Shown one piece after another: positions 17,668 through 26,128 of a stretch of DNA of 64,000 nucleotides (position 1 is its first letter; every line of letters begins with the position of its first letter). Source of the DNA: Aldehydirespirator sp965220485 (GTDB lineage Bacteria; Actinomycetota; Acidimicrobiia; Acidimicrobiales; Aldehydirespiratoraceae); the NCBI GenBank assembly GCA_965220485.1, contig OZ244832.1, forward strand, positions 2,418,001-2,482,000. The letters are read 5' to 3'. The position numbers and the translations under genes were made by a program. Under the pieces are notes generated by a model. That model did no database searches. It had not been told where the DNA came from and worked only from the letters and a program-made list of their open reading frames with translations.

Positions 17668-17997
17668 ATGGCTGATACGACCGCAGCGGGGCACCACTAC
17701 CACCCCAAAGTCGTCCTGCATCCCGGCGACACGCTCGCCGAGTTGCTGGAAGGGAGGGGCATGACTCAGGCCGAACTCGCCGAGCGCACCGGTCTGTTGG
17801 AGGAGCACATCGATCTGGTAGTCATCGGCCGAGCACCCCTAACCCCCGAGATCGCCGCCGTGCTGGAGCGGGAAACCGGAGTCTCGGCACGAGTCTGGGC
17901 CAACCTTGAGACGGCGTTTCGAGCGTACGAATCACGAATGGCTGGGACCGACCGCAAGGACCGCGGCCTGGTCGCGGGAGCAGCCGACGGCCGCTAA
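17668..17997 (+). CDS. Orphan HigA-type XRE antitoxin
   Basis: A 109-residue helix-turn-helix protein of the HigA family. Residues 20-65 read HPGDTLAELLEGRGMTQAEL then AERTGLLEEHIDLVV, with the family tail LTPEIAAVLERETGVSARVW. The ATG at 17668 is preferred because AAGGAGG lies 7 bases upstream; an in-frame ATG at 17650 is the alternative. No toxin gene is adjacent: upstream is an AT-rich divergent gap and downstream, 8 bp away on the opposite strand, sucD ends. It may be a solitary regulator or the survivor of a broken pair. The recognition helix matches that of the 8.1-kb HigA only weakly. Confidence 0.8.
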   Translation: MADTTAAGHHYHPKVVLHPGDTLAELLEGRGMTQAELAERTGLLEEHIDLVVIGRAPLTPEIAAVLERETGVSARVWANLETAFRAYESRMAGTDRKDRGLVAGAADGR

Positions 17998-18005
17998 CTG
18001 CCTGA

Positions 18006-18890
18006 CTACAGGGCGGCGACGATCTCCACCATCAACTCGCCGGCTTCGGTGGGATTCTGGCCGACGCGGACCCCGGCCCCGGCCAGCGCCTCCATCTTGG
18101 CGGCAGCCGTGCCCTTGCCCCCGGACACGATGGCCCCGGCGTGGCCCATCTTCTTTCCCGGCGGCGCGGTGACCCCGGCGATGTAGGCGACCACCGGCTT
18201 GGTCATGTGCTCGGCGATGAAGGCGGCCGCCTCCTCCTCGGCCGAGCCGCCGATCTCGCCGATCATCATCACAGCCCGGGTCTCCGCATCGGCTTCGAAC
18301 GCGGCCAGGCAGTCGATGAAGCTCGTGCCCGGCACGGGGTCGCCGCCGATGCCCACACAGGTGGTGACGCCGATCTCCTGCTGTTTGAGCTCGTACAGCG
18401 CCTGATAGGTGAGCGTGCCCGAGCGGCTGACGATCCCGACCGGTCCGCCCGGCCGGGCGATGTGCCCTGCGGTGATGCCGATGTTGCACTTGCCGGGGCT
18501 GATGATGCCCGGACAGTTCGGGCCGAGCAGGCGCACGCCGGGGTGGTCGCGACTCAGCTTGTTGAACAGGAACGCCTCGTCGTGGGCGGGCACGCCCTCG
18601 GTTATGACCACCACCAGCTCCATGCCGGCCTCGGCCGCCTCCAGCACCGCTCCGGGCACGCCCGGAGCGGGGATGAACACGCAGCTCGCGGTGGCGCCGG
18701 TGGTCGCTGCAGCCTCCGCCACGGTGGCGAAGACCGGCACGCCGTCCACGTCGGAGCCAGCCTTGCGGGGGTTGGTGCCCGCCACGACCCGGGTGCCGTA
18801 GTCCCGGTTGAGCAGGCCGTAGTAGCGGCCCTGGGAGCCGGTGAGGCCCTGGTACACCACCCGGATGTTCTCGTCCACGAAGATGCTCAC
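18006..18890 (-). CDS. sucD: Succinyl-CoA synthetase alpha subunit
   Basis: A 294-residue alpha subunit of succinate-CoA ligase, which interconverts succinyl-CoA and succinate with nucleotide triphosphate formation. Hallmarks are GLTGSQGRYYG (CoA site), GTNPRKAG, LLGPNCPGII and the active-site histidine in GHAGAIVSGGKGTA. The start is GTG 18890, with GGAGG upstream. The frame stays open into the R1 copy between sucC and sucD, reading VARAARERSEQERE there, but the conserved N-terminus begins at SIFVDENIRV. It lies 138 bp downstream of sucC, separated only by the element. Confidence 0.96.
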   Translation of the reverse strand: MSIFVDENIRVVYQGLTGSQGRYYGLLNRDYGTRVVAGTNPRKAGSDVDGVPVFATVAEAAATTGATASCVFIPAPGVPGAVLEAAEAGMELVVVITEGVPAHDEAFLFNKLSRDHPGVRLLGPNCPGIISPGKCNIGITAGHIARPGGPVGIVSRSGTLTYQALYELKQQEIGVTTCVGIGGDPVPGTSFIDCLAAFEADAETRAVMMIGEIGGSAEEEAAAFIAEHMTKPVVAYIAGVTAPPGKKMGHAGAIVSGGKGTAAAKMEALAGAGVRVGQNPTEAGELMVEIVAAL

Positions 18891-18909
18891 GGCTTCACCT
18901 GCCTCCTCG

Positions 18910-19051
18910 GCCAAGTGTCCGCGCCTCGCGGTGAAGCGTGTCGTTTCCCGCTCTTGTTCGCTTCGCTCACGGGCCGCTCGGGCCACGGCCTCGCTCGGCG
19001 TCTTGTGAAGATCCCCATGAACTTCCGCCTATCCGCTCGGCCTCTGGACCT
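18910..19051 (-). repeat. R1 interspersed element, copy C, between sucC and sucD
   Basis: On the minus strand it starts CAGGTCCAGAGGCCGAGCGG, followed by ATAGGCGG; this supplies the sucC stop codon. It continues through GAGGCCGTGGCCCGAGCGG and GAACAAGAGCGGGAAACGAC to just before the sucD ribosome site. It thus forms nearly the whole intercistronic spacer. Confidence 0.88.
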
Positions 19052-20201
19052 GCCCGGCTTCGGCTCCGACCAGCTCCACTGCCCGGCGGGCGGCGTCGAG
19101 CATGGTGGGCTCCATCATCAGGGATTCGCTCAGGTGGGGCTCCAGAAGCTCCCTGCCCTCGGCCGCGTTGGTGCCGTCGAGCCGGATCACGATGGGCGAG
19201 TCGATGTCCACCCGCCGCGTCGCCTCGATGATGCCGTTGGCGATCTCCTCGCCCCGCGTGATGCCCCCGAAGATGTTGATCAGGATGGCCCGCACCGCCG
19301 GGTCGTTGTTGATCACCTCCAGCGCACCCGCCATGACCTCCGCGTTGGCGCCGCCTCCTATGTCGAGGAAGTTGGCCGGCCGGCCCCCCACCTGGTTCAC
19401 CACATCCACCGTGCTCATGGCCAGGCCTGCGCCGTTGGCTATCACCCCCACCGAGCCGTCCAGGCCCACGTACTGCAGCCCCTTGGCGTGGGCGGCCTGC
19501 TCCCGCCCGTCACGGGTCTGGGTGGCGTCGTACTGGGCGTAGTCGGCGTGGCGGAACGTGCTGTTGGCATCGAGGGTGACCTTGGAGTCGAGCAGCACCA
19601 CATCGCCGCCGGCGGTCACGATGAGAGGGTTGACCTCGACCATGTCGGCGTCGGCGTCCACATAGGCGCCATACAGGGTCACGAGAGCAGTGGCCACCGC
19701 CCCCGCAACGTCGCCACCGATGCGGGCGGACCGCACCCACTGGCGGCAGGCCTGCTGCGACAGCCCGTCCACGGGGTCGATGTGGATGCGGGCGATGGCG
19801 CCGGGATCGCGGGCGGCCACCGTCTCGATCTCCACGCCGCCCTCGGCCGACAGCATCCCCAGGTGCTTGCGGGCCGAGCGGTCGAGGGTGAAGCTGGCGT
19901 AGTACTCCTCGACGATGTCGGAGGCCTTCTCGATCCACAGGCGGCGCACCGTGTGGCCCGAGATGTCGAGGCCCAGGATGTCGCTGGCATGGCGGCGCAC
20001 CGCATCGGAGTCCGCGGCGAGCTTCACGCCCCCGGCCTTGCCCCGTCCTCCGGCGTGCACCTGGGCCTTCACCACCACCGGCAGCCCGAGCCTGGAGGCC
20101 GCGGCCACAGCCTCGTCGGCGGAGAACGCCGTCTCGCCCGACGGCACCGGCAGTCCGTACCGGGCGAACAGTTCCTTGCCCTGATGCTCGAACAGATCCA
20201 C
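19029..20201 (-). CDS. sucC: Succinyl-CoA synthetase beta subunit
   Basis: A 390-residue ATP-grasp beta subunit pairing with SucD. The N-terminus MDLFEHQGKELFARYGLPVP, the ATP-binding VVVKAQVHAGGRGKAGGVKL and the C-terminal NIFGGITRGEEIANGI are typical. The last residues are Q-V-Q-R-P-S-G followed by a stop that is encoded by the R1 element, the same ending as in TsaB; the native C-terminus has therefore been replaced. It starts 21 bp from a divergent small membrane protein gene. Constitutive TCA-cycle expression is expected; no operator is visible. Confidence 0.96.
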   Translation of the reverse strand: MDLFEHQGKELFARYGLPVPSGETAFSADEAVAAASRLGLPVVVKAQVHAGGRGKAGGVKLAADSDAVRRHASDILGLDISGHTVRRLWIEKASDIVEEYYASFTLDRSARKHLGMLSAEGGVEIETVAARDPGAIARIHIDPVDGLSQQACRQWVRSARIGGDVAGAVATALVTLYGAYVDADADMVEVNPLIVTAGGDVVLLDSKVTLDANSTFRHADYAQYDATQTRDGREQAAHAKGLQYVGLDGSVGVIANGAGLAMSTVDVVNQVGGRPANFLDIGGGANAEVMAGALEVINNDPAVRAILINIFGGITRGEEIANGIIEATRRVDIDSPIVIRLDGTNAAEGRELLEPHLSESLMMEPTMLDAARRAVELVGAEAGQVQRPSG

Positions 20202-20222
20202 GGGCGGCGATACTAGGCCGCG

Positions 20223-20702
20223 ATGCCCGTTTCCAGAGGAGCCCGCCCGAACTTGCGCTCCGTCATCGTGGTGGGCCTAGGGGGAGTGGTGGTCGCGCTG
20301 GGCCTGGCCGGAGCGGTGCTGCTGCTGACCCGCGGCGGCACCGACGTGGAGATCCGTCTCGGCGACCGCGACTTCCGCGACATGGAGACCGGCCGGATCA
20401 GCGCCGAGATCGCCGACCGGGGCCCGATCCTGTTCGGTGACGTGGCCGACGGCAGCCTCGACATCGTCCTTCAGCACCTCGGGGACGATCCCGAGGCGGG
20501 ATGGCTGGCCTTCGAGGCCCGCCGGGCAGGCCAGAGCCGCGACTGCTTCTTCGAGTGGCGGGCCGAGCACGCTGATTTCGTCAACAAGTGCGACCCTGAC
20601 GACACCGTGGACGCGGCAGGCACCGGCCTGCGCCACTTCGACGTGGCCGTCGTCGACGGCGACGTCAGGGTCGACATCAACCCTCAGAGGCCGAGCGAAT
20701 AG
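20223..20702 (+). CDS. Single-pass membrane-anchored protein of unknown function
   Basis: A 159-residue protein. Residues 12-37 (SVIVVGLGGVVVALGLAGAV) form one transmembrane helix; the rest, rich in Asp and Arg, should be extracytoplasmic. It has a C-x-n-C pair (DCFFEW and NKCDPDD) that could form a disulphide. I do not recognise the family. It is divergent from sucC with 21 bp between starts. Its last residues, PQRPSE and the stop, come from the R1 copy that follows, so the C-terminus is element-derived. The downstream gene on the same strand is AlaX. Confidence 0.65.
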   Translation: MPVSRGARPNLRSVIVVGLGGVVVALGLAGAVLLLTRGGTDVEIRLGDRDFRDMETGRISAEIADRGPILFGDVADGSLDIVLQHLGDDPEAGWLAFEARRAGQSRDCFFEWRAEHADFVNKCDPDDTVDAAGTGLRHFDVAVVDGDVRVDINPQRPSE

Positions 20703-20838
20703 GGGCGCGATCCGCCCGCATTCCGCGAGGCGCTGAGCGAGGCCGTGGCCCGAGCGGCCCGTGAGCGAAGCGAACAAGAGCGGGAGACACAACGCCGTGC
20801 CGCGAGGCGCTCGCAACCAATTTGCGCCTGCCGTTAGA
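20686..20838 (+). repeat. R1 interspersed element, copy D (extended form)
   Basis: It starts AGAGGCCGAGCGAATAGG, giving the upstream gene its stop codon, includes GAGCGAAGCGAACAAGAGCG, and continues through CGCCGTGCCGCGAGGCGCTC to GCAACCAATTTGCGCCTGCC. The extension matches copy J at 56158-56210 in reverse orientation, which defines a full element of about 155 bp. It lies exactly between two plus-strand genes. Confidence 0.88.
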
Positions 20839-20863
20839 TGACCCGCCACAATGGGAGGATCCC

Positions 20864-21592
20864 ATGACTGCCGTGAGCCCCACCGACCGGATATTCCTGC
20901 GAGACGCCCAGTGCCGGGCTTTCGACGCGACCGTCGTCGCCGCCGACGAGGGCAGGGTTGCTCTCGATGCCACCGCGTTCTACGCCACCAGCGGGGGCCA
21001 GCCCCACGACACCGGCACGCTGAGCTTCCACGGCGGGTCGGCCGCGGTGACCGACGTGCGGGGCCACGACGTGGTGTGGCACACCATCGACGGTCCGGCC
21101 GCCCCGTCCGTGGGCACGCCGGTGCACGGAGAGCTCGACTGGGAGCGCCGCCACGCCCTGATGCGCACCCACACCGCGCTGCACATCCTCTGCGGGGTGA
21201 TCTACAACACCTGGGGCGTGTCGGTGACCGGCGGCAACATGGCGCCGCTGTCGGCCCGGATGGACTTCGAGTTCGATCCCCTGCCGGAGGGGTTCGCAGC
21301 CCAGGTCAGTGAGCTGGTCAATGCTGAGATCGCCGCCGACCGGCCCATAGAGATCTCATTCCTGCCCCGGTTCGAGGCCCTGGCCGACGACGACCTGATC
21401 CGCACCAAGGTCAACTTGATCCCCGAGTCGGTGCAGGAGATCCGGGTGGTCGACATCGTCGGCCTCGACCGGCAGGCCGACGGCGGAACCCACCTGCCCT
21501 CAACCGGCGAGGTGGGTCGCTTCGAGGTGGTCAAGACCGAGTCGAAGGGCAAGGCCAACAAGCGCCTGCGCATCGCGGTCCACGACGCCTAG
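20864..21592 (+). CDS. Alanyl-tRNA editing protein AlaX-like
   Basis: A 242-residue trans-editing hydrolase of the AlaX family, which deacylates mischarged Ser- or Gly-tRNA(Ala). The first zinc motif is HTALHIL (H-x-x-x-H). The second motif reads DRQADGGTHLPSTGEVGRFE; the cysteine common in CGGTH is an aspartate here, leaving His as the visible ligand. N-terminal FYATSGGQPHDTG is also diagnostic. The start ATG 20864 has GGGAGG 5 bases upstream. Length fits the medium (AlaX-M) type. It follows R1 copy D by 25 bp. Confidence 0.9.
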   Translation: MTAVSPTDRIFLRDAQCRAFDATVVAADEGRVALDATAFYATSGGQPHDTGTLSFHGGSAAVTDVRGHDVVWHTIDGPAAPSVGTPVHGELDWERRHALMRTHTALHILCGVIYNTWGVSVTGGNMAPLSARMDFEFDPLPEGFAAQVSELVNAEIAADRPIEISFLPRFEALADDDLIRTKVNLIPESVQEIRVVDIVGLDRQADGGTHLPSTGEVGRFEVVKTESKGKANKRLRIAVHDA

Positions 21593-21665
21593 CGGCCCGT
21601 CCGCTTGCGCGACAGGGGCCACGAAAGATAACGTGGTTCTAGAGGTTGATGCGACCGGATCGTGG

Positions 21666-22067
21666 ATGTACAGTGAGTTTCATGGCTATTACAATCATTT
21701 CCGTTATAGGGCGGGCCTGCTCGGGTTCCTAGGCATCCTGGTCCAGTTCCTGTTGAAGCAGAACTCTCAGCGTCGCGACGATCATGTCGCCGCGCTGGGC
21801 GCCATACACGAACAGGGCATAAGGATCCAGAAGCTTCACACCGCGACATTGGAGCTGATCCAAGAGACGGCTCTCGCCACGCGCCAGCACGCAGACAAGC
21901 TGCACCGCGAAGCCATGGACGCCATCGCCGCGCAAGGCACCCGCATGCAAGAACTGCACACCGAAGCCATGGACGCGATCACCGCGCTGGACCGCGAGCA
22001 CCGAGAGAAGCTGCACACCGAGACGATGACCCAGATCGCCGCCCTTAGGACGTGCGCGGATAGGTGA
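21666..22067 (+). CDS. Short membrane/coiled-coil protein truncated by an R3 element
   Basis: A protein of about 133 residues: a hydrophobic segment (AGLLGFLGILVQFLL, about residues 15-30) followed by a long charged helix with repeats of LHTEAMDAIAAQ and LHTEAMDAITAL. The pattern suggests a membrane-anchored coiled coil of unknown function. The last residues, LRTCADR and the stop, are encoded by the left end of an R3 element at 22043, so the original gene was probably longer. GTG 21633 is an alternative start. A similar architecture in reverse (coiled coil then membrane helix) occurs at 31077-31502. Confidence 0.5.
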   Translation: MYSEFHGYYNHFRYRAGLLGFLGILVQFLLKQNSQRRDDHVAALGAIHEQGIRIQKLHTATLELIQETALATRQHADKLHREAMDAIAAQGTRMQELHTEAMDAITALDREHREKLHTETMTQIAALRTCADR

Positions 22068-22141
22068 GGTTCGGCACCACGATGCCGTCGGATTGCAGGT
22101 GCCTCGTGCCTTCGCGGCCGCCTATCCGCGTGGCCCCTTAG
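22043..22141. repeat. R3 element, copy 1 (98-99 bp)
   Basis: The ends are CTTAGGACGTGCGCGGATAGG and, inverted, CCTATCCGCGTGGCCCCTTAG, an imperfect terminal inverted repeat. The interior (GCACCACGATGCCGTCGGAT) is the same as in 44121-44218 apart from about one base. The left end supplies a stop codon to the gene at 21666. Confidence 0.85.
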
Positions 22142-22208
22142 CGAGCGGACAGCCGTGCTCGAGACCAAGATCGCAATGCCCGGCTCCGCCCCCGCCTGAC
22201 GTTGAGGT

Positions 22209-24431
22209 CTAGATCTTCTCCAGGGGGGCCCACGACAGCAGCAGGCGCTTCTCGCCGACGTCGGGGAAGCGCACCGAGGCCTGGGCGTCTTCTCCGGCGC
22301 CGTCGATGTCGACGATCACGCCCTCGCCCCACTGGGCGTGGCGCACGTCGTCGCCCACCCGCAGACCGAGGCGGTCGGCGCCCGACGGGGTGACGGCCGG
22401 GCCCCGGCCCGCGGCCATGGCCCGCTCCACGATCTCGTCGCGGTTGGCCGACCGCCGGTCGAGGCTGCGCTCGCGCCGGTTGCGGCTGTAGTAGCGGCTG
22501 CGGACCACTCTGGCACCGTCCGCCGTCTGCACCAGCTCGGCGGGGATCTCGGAGAGGAAGCGGCTCGGCGGGTTGTACTGCCTGCTGCCGTACAGCAGTC
22601 GGCTCCAAGCGTGGGCGAGGGTCAGATGCCGCATGGCCCGGGTGATCCCTACGTAGGCGAGGCGGCGCTCCTCCTCCAGCTCGTGGGGCTCGCCCAGGGC
22701 CCGGATGTGGGGGAACACGCCGTCCTCCATGCCGATCATGTACACGTCGGGATACTCGAGGCCCTTGGCGGAGTGCAGGGTCATGAGCGTCACCGCGGAC
22801 TCGTCGGCGCCGGCGTCGGCCAAGTCGTCGGTGTCCGCCACCAGCGCGACCGCCTCCAGGAAGTCGTCCATGCTGTCGTGCTCGCCGGCCACGCCCACCA
22901 GCTCGGCCAGGTTCTCCAGTCGGCCGTCGGCTTCAACCGATTTCTCGGCGCGCAGCTCATCGAGGTACCCGGAGCGTTCCAGCAGCTCCTGTAGCACCGC
23001 GGCCGGCGACGCCTCCAGGCTGACAGCGTCGTCTATCAGCGTGCAGAACTGCCGGATGCCAGCGGCCGAGCGCCCGCTGACGCCAGCCTCGCCACAGTGG
23101 CGCAGGGCCTCATAGAAGGTGAGACCGGCCTCCGCCGCGTGGGCGTCGATCTTGGCCACCGAAGTGGCGCCGACGCCCCGCTTGGGGGTGCCCAGCGCCC
23201 GTTTCACACTCACCTCGTCGCCCGGGTTGGCGACGGCCTTGAGGTAGGCCATGGCGTCGCGCACCTCGCGGCGGTCGTAGAAGCGGGTGCCGCCCACCAG
23301 CCGGTAGGGCACCTCGGCCTTGACGAGCTGCTCCTCCACCGCCCGCGACTGGGCGTTGGTGCGGTAGAAGACCGCCATCTCGTCCAAGCGCGTCTGCTCG
23401 TCGTCGCGGCGCCGGATGATCTCGCTGACCACGTAGCGGGCCTCGTCCACCTCGTCGTCGGCGTGGTAGCGCACGATGCCGGGCCCCGAGCCCTGATCGG
23501 TCCACAGGTCCTTGGGCTTGCGGCCGGCGTTGTTGACGATGACCGCGTTGGCCGCGTCGAGAATGTTCTGGGTGCTGCGGTAGTTCTGCTCCAGCACCAC
23601 GATGCGGACGTCGTCGAAGGCCCGCTCGAACTCGAGGATGTTGCGCACGTCGGCGCCCCGGAAGGCGTAGATCGACTGGTCGGCGTCGCCCACCGCGGTC
23701 ACCTGGCGGCTCTCGGCGGCCAGGCGGATCACCAGCTCGTTCTGCACCGGGTTGGTGTCCTGGTACTCGTCCACCAGCACATGGGCGAACCGCTGCCGCC
23801 AGCGCTCCAGCACGTCCGGGCAGTCCCGGAACAGTTCGACGGTGCGCAACAGCAGGTCGTCGAAGTCCATGGCCGCGGCGGCGGCCAGGCGGCGCTGGTA
23901 GTGGGTGAAGACCTCGGCGATGCGCCGCTCGTAGACGTTGGAGGCCCGCTCGGCATACTGGGCCGCGTTGACGTTGTCGTTCTTGGCTGCGGAGATGGTG
24001 GCGTGGATCGAGCGGGGCGGGAACCGCTTGTGGTCGAGGTTCAGATCCCGCAGCACGTAGCCGCACAGGCGCACCGCGTCGCCCTGGTCGTAGATGGTGA
24101 AGCGGCTCGGGTAGTCGATGTAGGCGGCGTCGCGGCGCAGGATGCGCACGCATGCGGCATGGAACGTCGACACCCACATGCTCTCGGCCACCGGTCCGAC
24201 CAGGCCGCCGACCCGGTGGCGCATCTCGCCCGCAGCCTTGTTGGTGAAGGTGATGGCCAGGATCTCGAACGGCGACAGCCCGTGGTGCTCGATCAAGTGG
24301 GCGATGCGGTGGGTGAGCACCCTGGTCTTGCCCGACCCCGCGCCGGCCACCACCAGCAGCGGCCCGCCCTCGTGGGCCACGGCCTCATGCTGGGCCGGGT
24401 TCAGACCCTCGAGAATCGCCGATTCCGCCAT
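22209..24431 (-). CDS. pcrA: PcrA/UvrD-type DNA helicase
   Basis: A 740-residue superfamily 1A helicase. Motif I is VVAGAGSGKTRVLT (about residue 26-39), motif Ia FTNKAAGEMRHR, motif II VLVDEYQDTN, motif III VGDADQSIYAFRGA, motif IV LEQNYRST, and motifs V/VI TLMTLHSAKGLEY and YVGITRA. The C-terminal HAQWGEGVIVDIDG is the PcrA Tudor-like module that contacts RNA polymerase. ATG 24431 is preferred, with AGGGTGG upstream; an earlier in-frame start at 24458 is less likely. It acts in repair and in removing transcription or recombination complexes. Length is normal for PcrA. Confidence 0.95.
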   Translation of the reverse strand: MAESAILEGLNPAQHEAVAHEGGPLLVVAGAGSGKTRVLTHRIAHLIEHHGLSPFEILAITFTNKAAGEMRHRVGGLVGPVAESMWVSTFHAACVRILRRDAAYIDYPSRFTIYDQGDAVRLCGYVLRDLNLDHKRFPPRSIHATISAAKNDNVNAAQYAERASNVYERRIAEVFTHYQRRLAAAAAMDFDDLLLRTVELFRDCPDVLERWRQRFAHVLVDEYQDTNPVQNELVIRLAAESRQVTAVGDADQSIYAFRGADVRNILEFERAFDDVRIVVLEQNYRSTQNILDAANAVIVNNAGRKPKDLWTDQGSGPGIVRYHADDEVDEARYVVSEIIRRRDDEQTRLDEMAVFYRTNAQSRAVEEQLVKAEVPYRLVGGTRFYDRREVRDAMAYLKAVANPGDEVSVKRALGTPKRGVGATSVAKIDAHAAEAGLTFYEALRHCGEAGVSGRSAAGIRQFCTLIDDAVSLEASPAAVLQELLERSGYLDELRAEKSVEADGRLENLAELVGVAGEHDSMDDFLEAVALVADTDDLADAGADESAVTLMTLHSAKGLEYPDVYMIGMEDGVFPHIRALGEPHELEEERRLAYVGITRAMRHLTLAHAWSRLLYGSRQYNPPSRFLSEIPAELVQTADGARVVRSRYYSRNRRERSLDRRSANRDEIVERAMAAGRGPAVTPSGADRLGLRVGDDVRHAQWGEGVIVDIDGAGEDAQASVRFPDVGEKRLLLSWAPLEKI

Positions 24432-24596
24432 CGCGGCCACCCTACTGCCGCCCCACAACGGCCCTCGCCGACTGAGCGGTCGTCAGTTGCCAGTGCTCTG
24501 TCCAGCAACCTTCGCGCGCGTGGGGTGCTCTCGTTCGGCCTGTGATGGCAACGCTCGCGGGCAGGCTCAAACCGACGAACGTTTGTGGGCACCGCG

Positions 24597-25745
24597 CTAG
24601 ACGGGGTCGGGGTCGTCGGCGAGGACGTCGAGGAACGGCGAGTACCGGTAGACGCGGTCGCGCCTGCGGCCTGTGACCTCCTCGACGATTCCTCGCAGGA
24701 TCATCTGATCGAGCACGCGGCCCACGGTCGTCGGCGTTGCGCCCAGCCGGGCCGACGCATACTTGATGGTGATGACGGGCTGCTCTGCCAGCAGATCGAG
24801 CATCGGCCACGCGTACCTGCCCAGTTCCCGGCTGGTGGCCGCGAGCCGGTGCTGGTCGGTGAGCGCTGACAGCTCGGCCGCGACCCGCACGGCGTCGTTG
24901 GCCGTGACGGCCACGCCGGCCAGGAAGAACCTCAGCCAGCCCTCCCAGTCGCCGTGCGTCCGTATGGCGTTGAGCCGGTCGTAGTACTCGCTGCGATTCT
25001 GCTTGAGGAAGAGACTCAGGTACAGCAGCGGGCGAGCCAGCACCCGGCGCTGCACCAGCAGCATGGTGATGAGCAGGCGCCCCACGCGGCCGTTGCCGTC
25101 GAGGAACGGATGGATCGTCTCGAACTGGGCGTGCGCCAGGCCAGCCAGCACGAGCGGCGGATCGTCGCTGTCGTTCAGGAAGACTTCGAGGTCGCGAATG
25201 GCGGCCGGGAGGTCGTCGGGCGCCGGCGGCACGAACGTGGCGGTTTCCAGCGTGCAACCCGCGGGGCCGACCCAATTCTGGGTCTTGCGGAACTCCCCGG
25301 GGCTGCGCTCCTGGCCCCGCACCCCCGTCATCAACTCCTCGTGGACCCGGCGGATCAGCCGGCCCGACAGCGGCAGCTCATCAAGAAGGCTGAGACCGAG
25401 ATGCATCGCCCGCACGTGGCTGACCGTCTCGGCGATGTCGGCAGGCAGACCGGTCACCCGTGCCTCCACCTCATGGGCCAGCACGTCGTCGAGGCTCGAC
25501 TGGGTGCCCTCAATCTGGGAGCTGAGCACCGCCTCGCGCCGGACATAGGACGCCACGAACAGGTCGGGATTCGGCAGGCTGCTCGCCATCCCGTCCAGCC
25601 GGCCCAAGGCCGTCGTGGCGTCCGAGAGCAAGCCGAGCAGCCCGCCGTCCCACCGCACCGGCGGATCGGGCGGCAGCCGTTTCGGCATGAACGCCTCGTA
25701 CCCGGTCAACTGCCGACGCAACCGCCCAGCCCGCTCGCTCGCCAT
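24597..25745 (-). CDS. Fic-family protein with N-terminal inhibitory helix
   Basis: A 382-residue Fic/DOC enzyme, probably an AMP-transferase. The catalytic loop is intact: HPFLDGNGRVGRLL (about residues 204-217). An inhibitory-helix motif SSQIEGT (S-x-x-x-E-G) lies near residue 77, which makes this a self-inhibited class II Fic. The C-terminal 90 residues (SARLGATPTTVGRVLDQMIL) look like a winged helix, a common Fic fusion in bacteria. ATG 25745 has AAGGAG upstream. A decayed copy lacking the catalytic loop lies at 31565-32187. Confidence 0.92.
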   Translation of the reverse strand: MASERAGRLRRQLTGYEAFMPKRLPPDPPVRWDGGLLGLLSDATTALGRLDGMASSLPNPDLFVASYVRREAVLSSQIEGTQSSLDDVLAHEVEARVTGLPADIAETVSHVRAMHLGLSLLDELPLSGRLIRRVHEELMTGVRGQERSPGEFRKTQNWVGPAGCTLETATFVPPAPDDLPAAIRDLEVFLNDSDDPPLVLAGLAHAQFETIHPFLDGNGRVGRLLITMLLVQRRVLARPLLYLSLFLKQNRSEYYDRLNAIRTHGDWEGWLRFFLAGVAVTANDAVRVAAELSALTDQHRLAATSRELGRYAWPMLDLLAEQPVITIKYASARLGATPTTVGRVLDQMILRGIVEEVTGRRRDRVYRYSPFLDVLADDPDPV

Positions 25746-25751
25746 GCCGCT

Positions 25752-25850
25752 CCTTAGCCTGGATCCACCGATGGGTCCGTCGTCTCTCACCAAATCTGCA
25801 CGGGTTGTGGTCGCATACGACGTGTTTCTCTACAGATTTCGGGCCACGTC
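25752..25850 (+). repeat. R2 element, copy 1
   Basis: It matches 44030-44126 in reverse orientation: TTAGCCTGGATCCACCGATG, CTCACCAAATCTGCACGGGT, TACGACGTGTTTCTCTACAG and ATTTCGGG. The core is flanked by AAATCTG and CAGATTT. Both copies keep an open frame reading LTKSARVVV-x-YDVFLYRFR, though I have no evidence that it is translated. Confidence 0.75.
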
Positions 25851-25882
25851 CTCATGAATCGCTGCCTATCCGCTCGGCCTCT
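25848..25882 (-). repeat. R1 partial copy E (left end only)
   Basis: CTCATGAATCGCTGCCTATC followed by CGCTCGGCCT is the left end of R1 in minus orientation. The rest of the element is missing and R2 adjoins it directly, so R2 and a broken R1 are juxtaposed here. Confidence 0.75.
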
Positions 25883-26052
25883 TATTCCAGTCCTTGGAGA
25901 ATTGGAGGACTCTATTGCCTTGTTGTTCTACTATAGAGGGCGATTCTAGAATAAGAGTCGAAACACGGGCCGATGCAACGCCGTTATTCCAGCATATTGG
26001 AATAGCGTGCCCGCACTTCGAGATTTATTCTACTGAAGACAGGTTGACTGGA
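25883..26052. repeat. R4: low-GC island of inverted TTATTCYAG motifs
   Basis: TTATTCCAG (25883), CTAGAATAA (about 25946), TTATTCCAGCATATTGGAATA (about 25983, its own inverted repeat), TTATTCTAC (about 26023) and CTGGAATAA (about 26045) succeed each other in a 170-bp AT-rich gap before the F420 oxidoreductase gene. A related island follows R3 at 32276. Confidence 0.6.
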
Positions 26053-26128
26053 ATAACATGCCGTCTTGGCGAGGCAACTGAACCGGTAGCGTTCGGCGGA
26101 TGTCTGCAAGCATTGGATCGCGGCCGTC

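Noticed and set aside
18891..18986. An N-terminal extension of SucD beginning VARAARERSEQERE
   Set aside because: The same peptide is predicted in front of unrelated genes because it lies in R1; family SucD begins at SIFVDENIRV. Kept only as a question in the findings.
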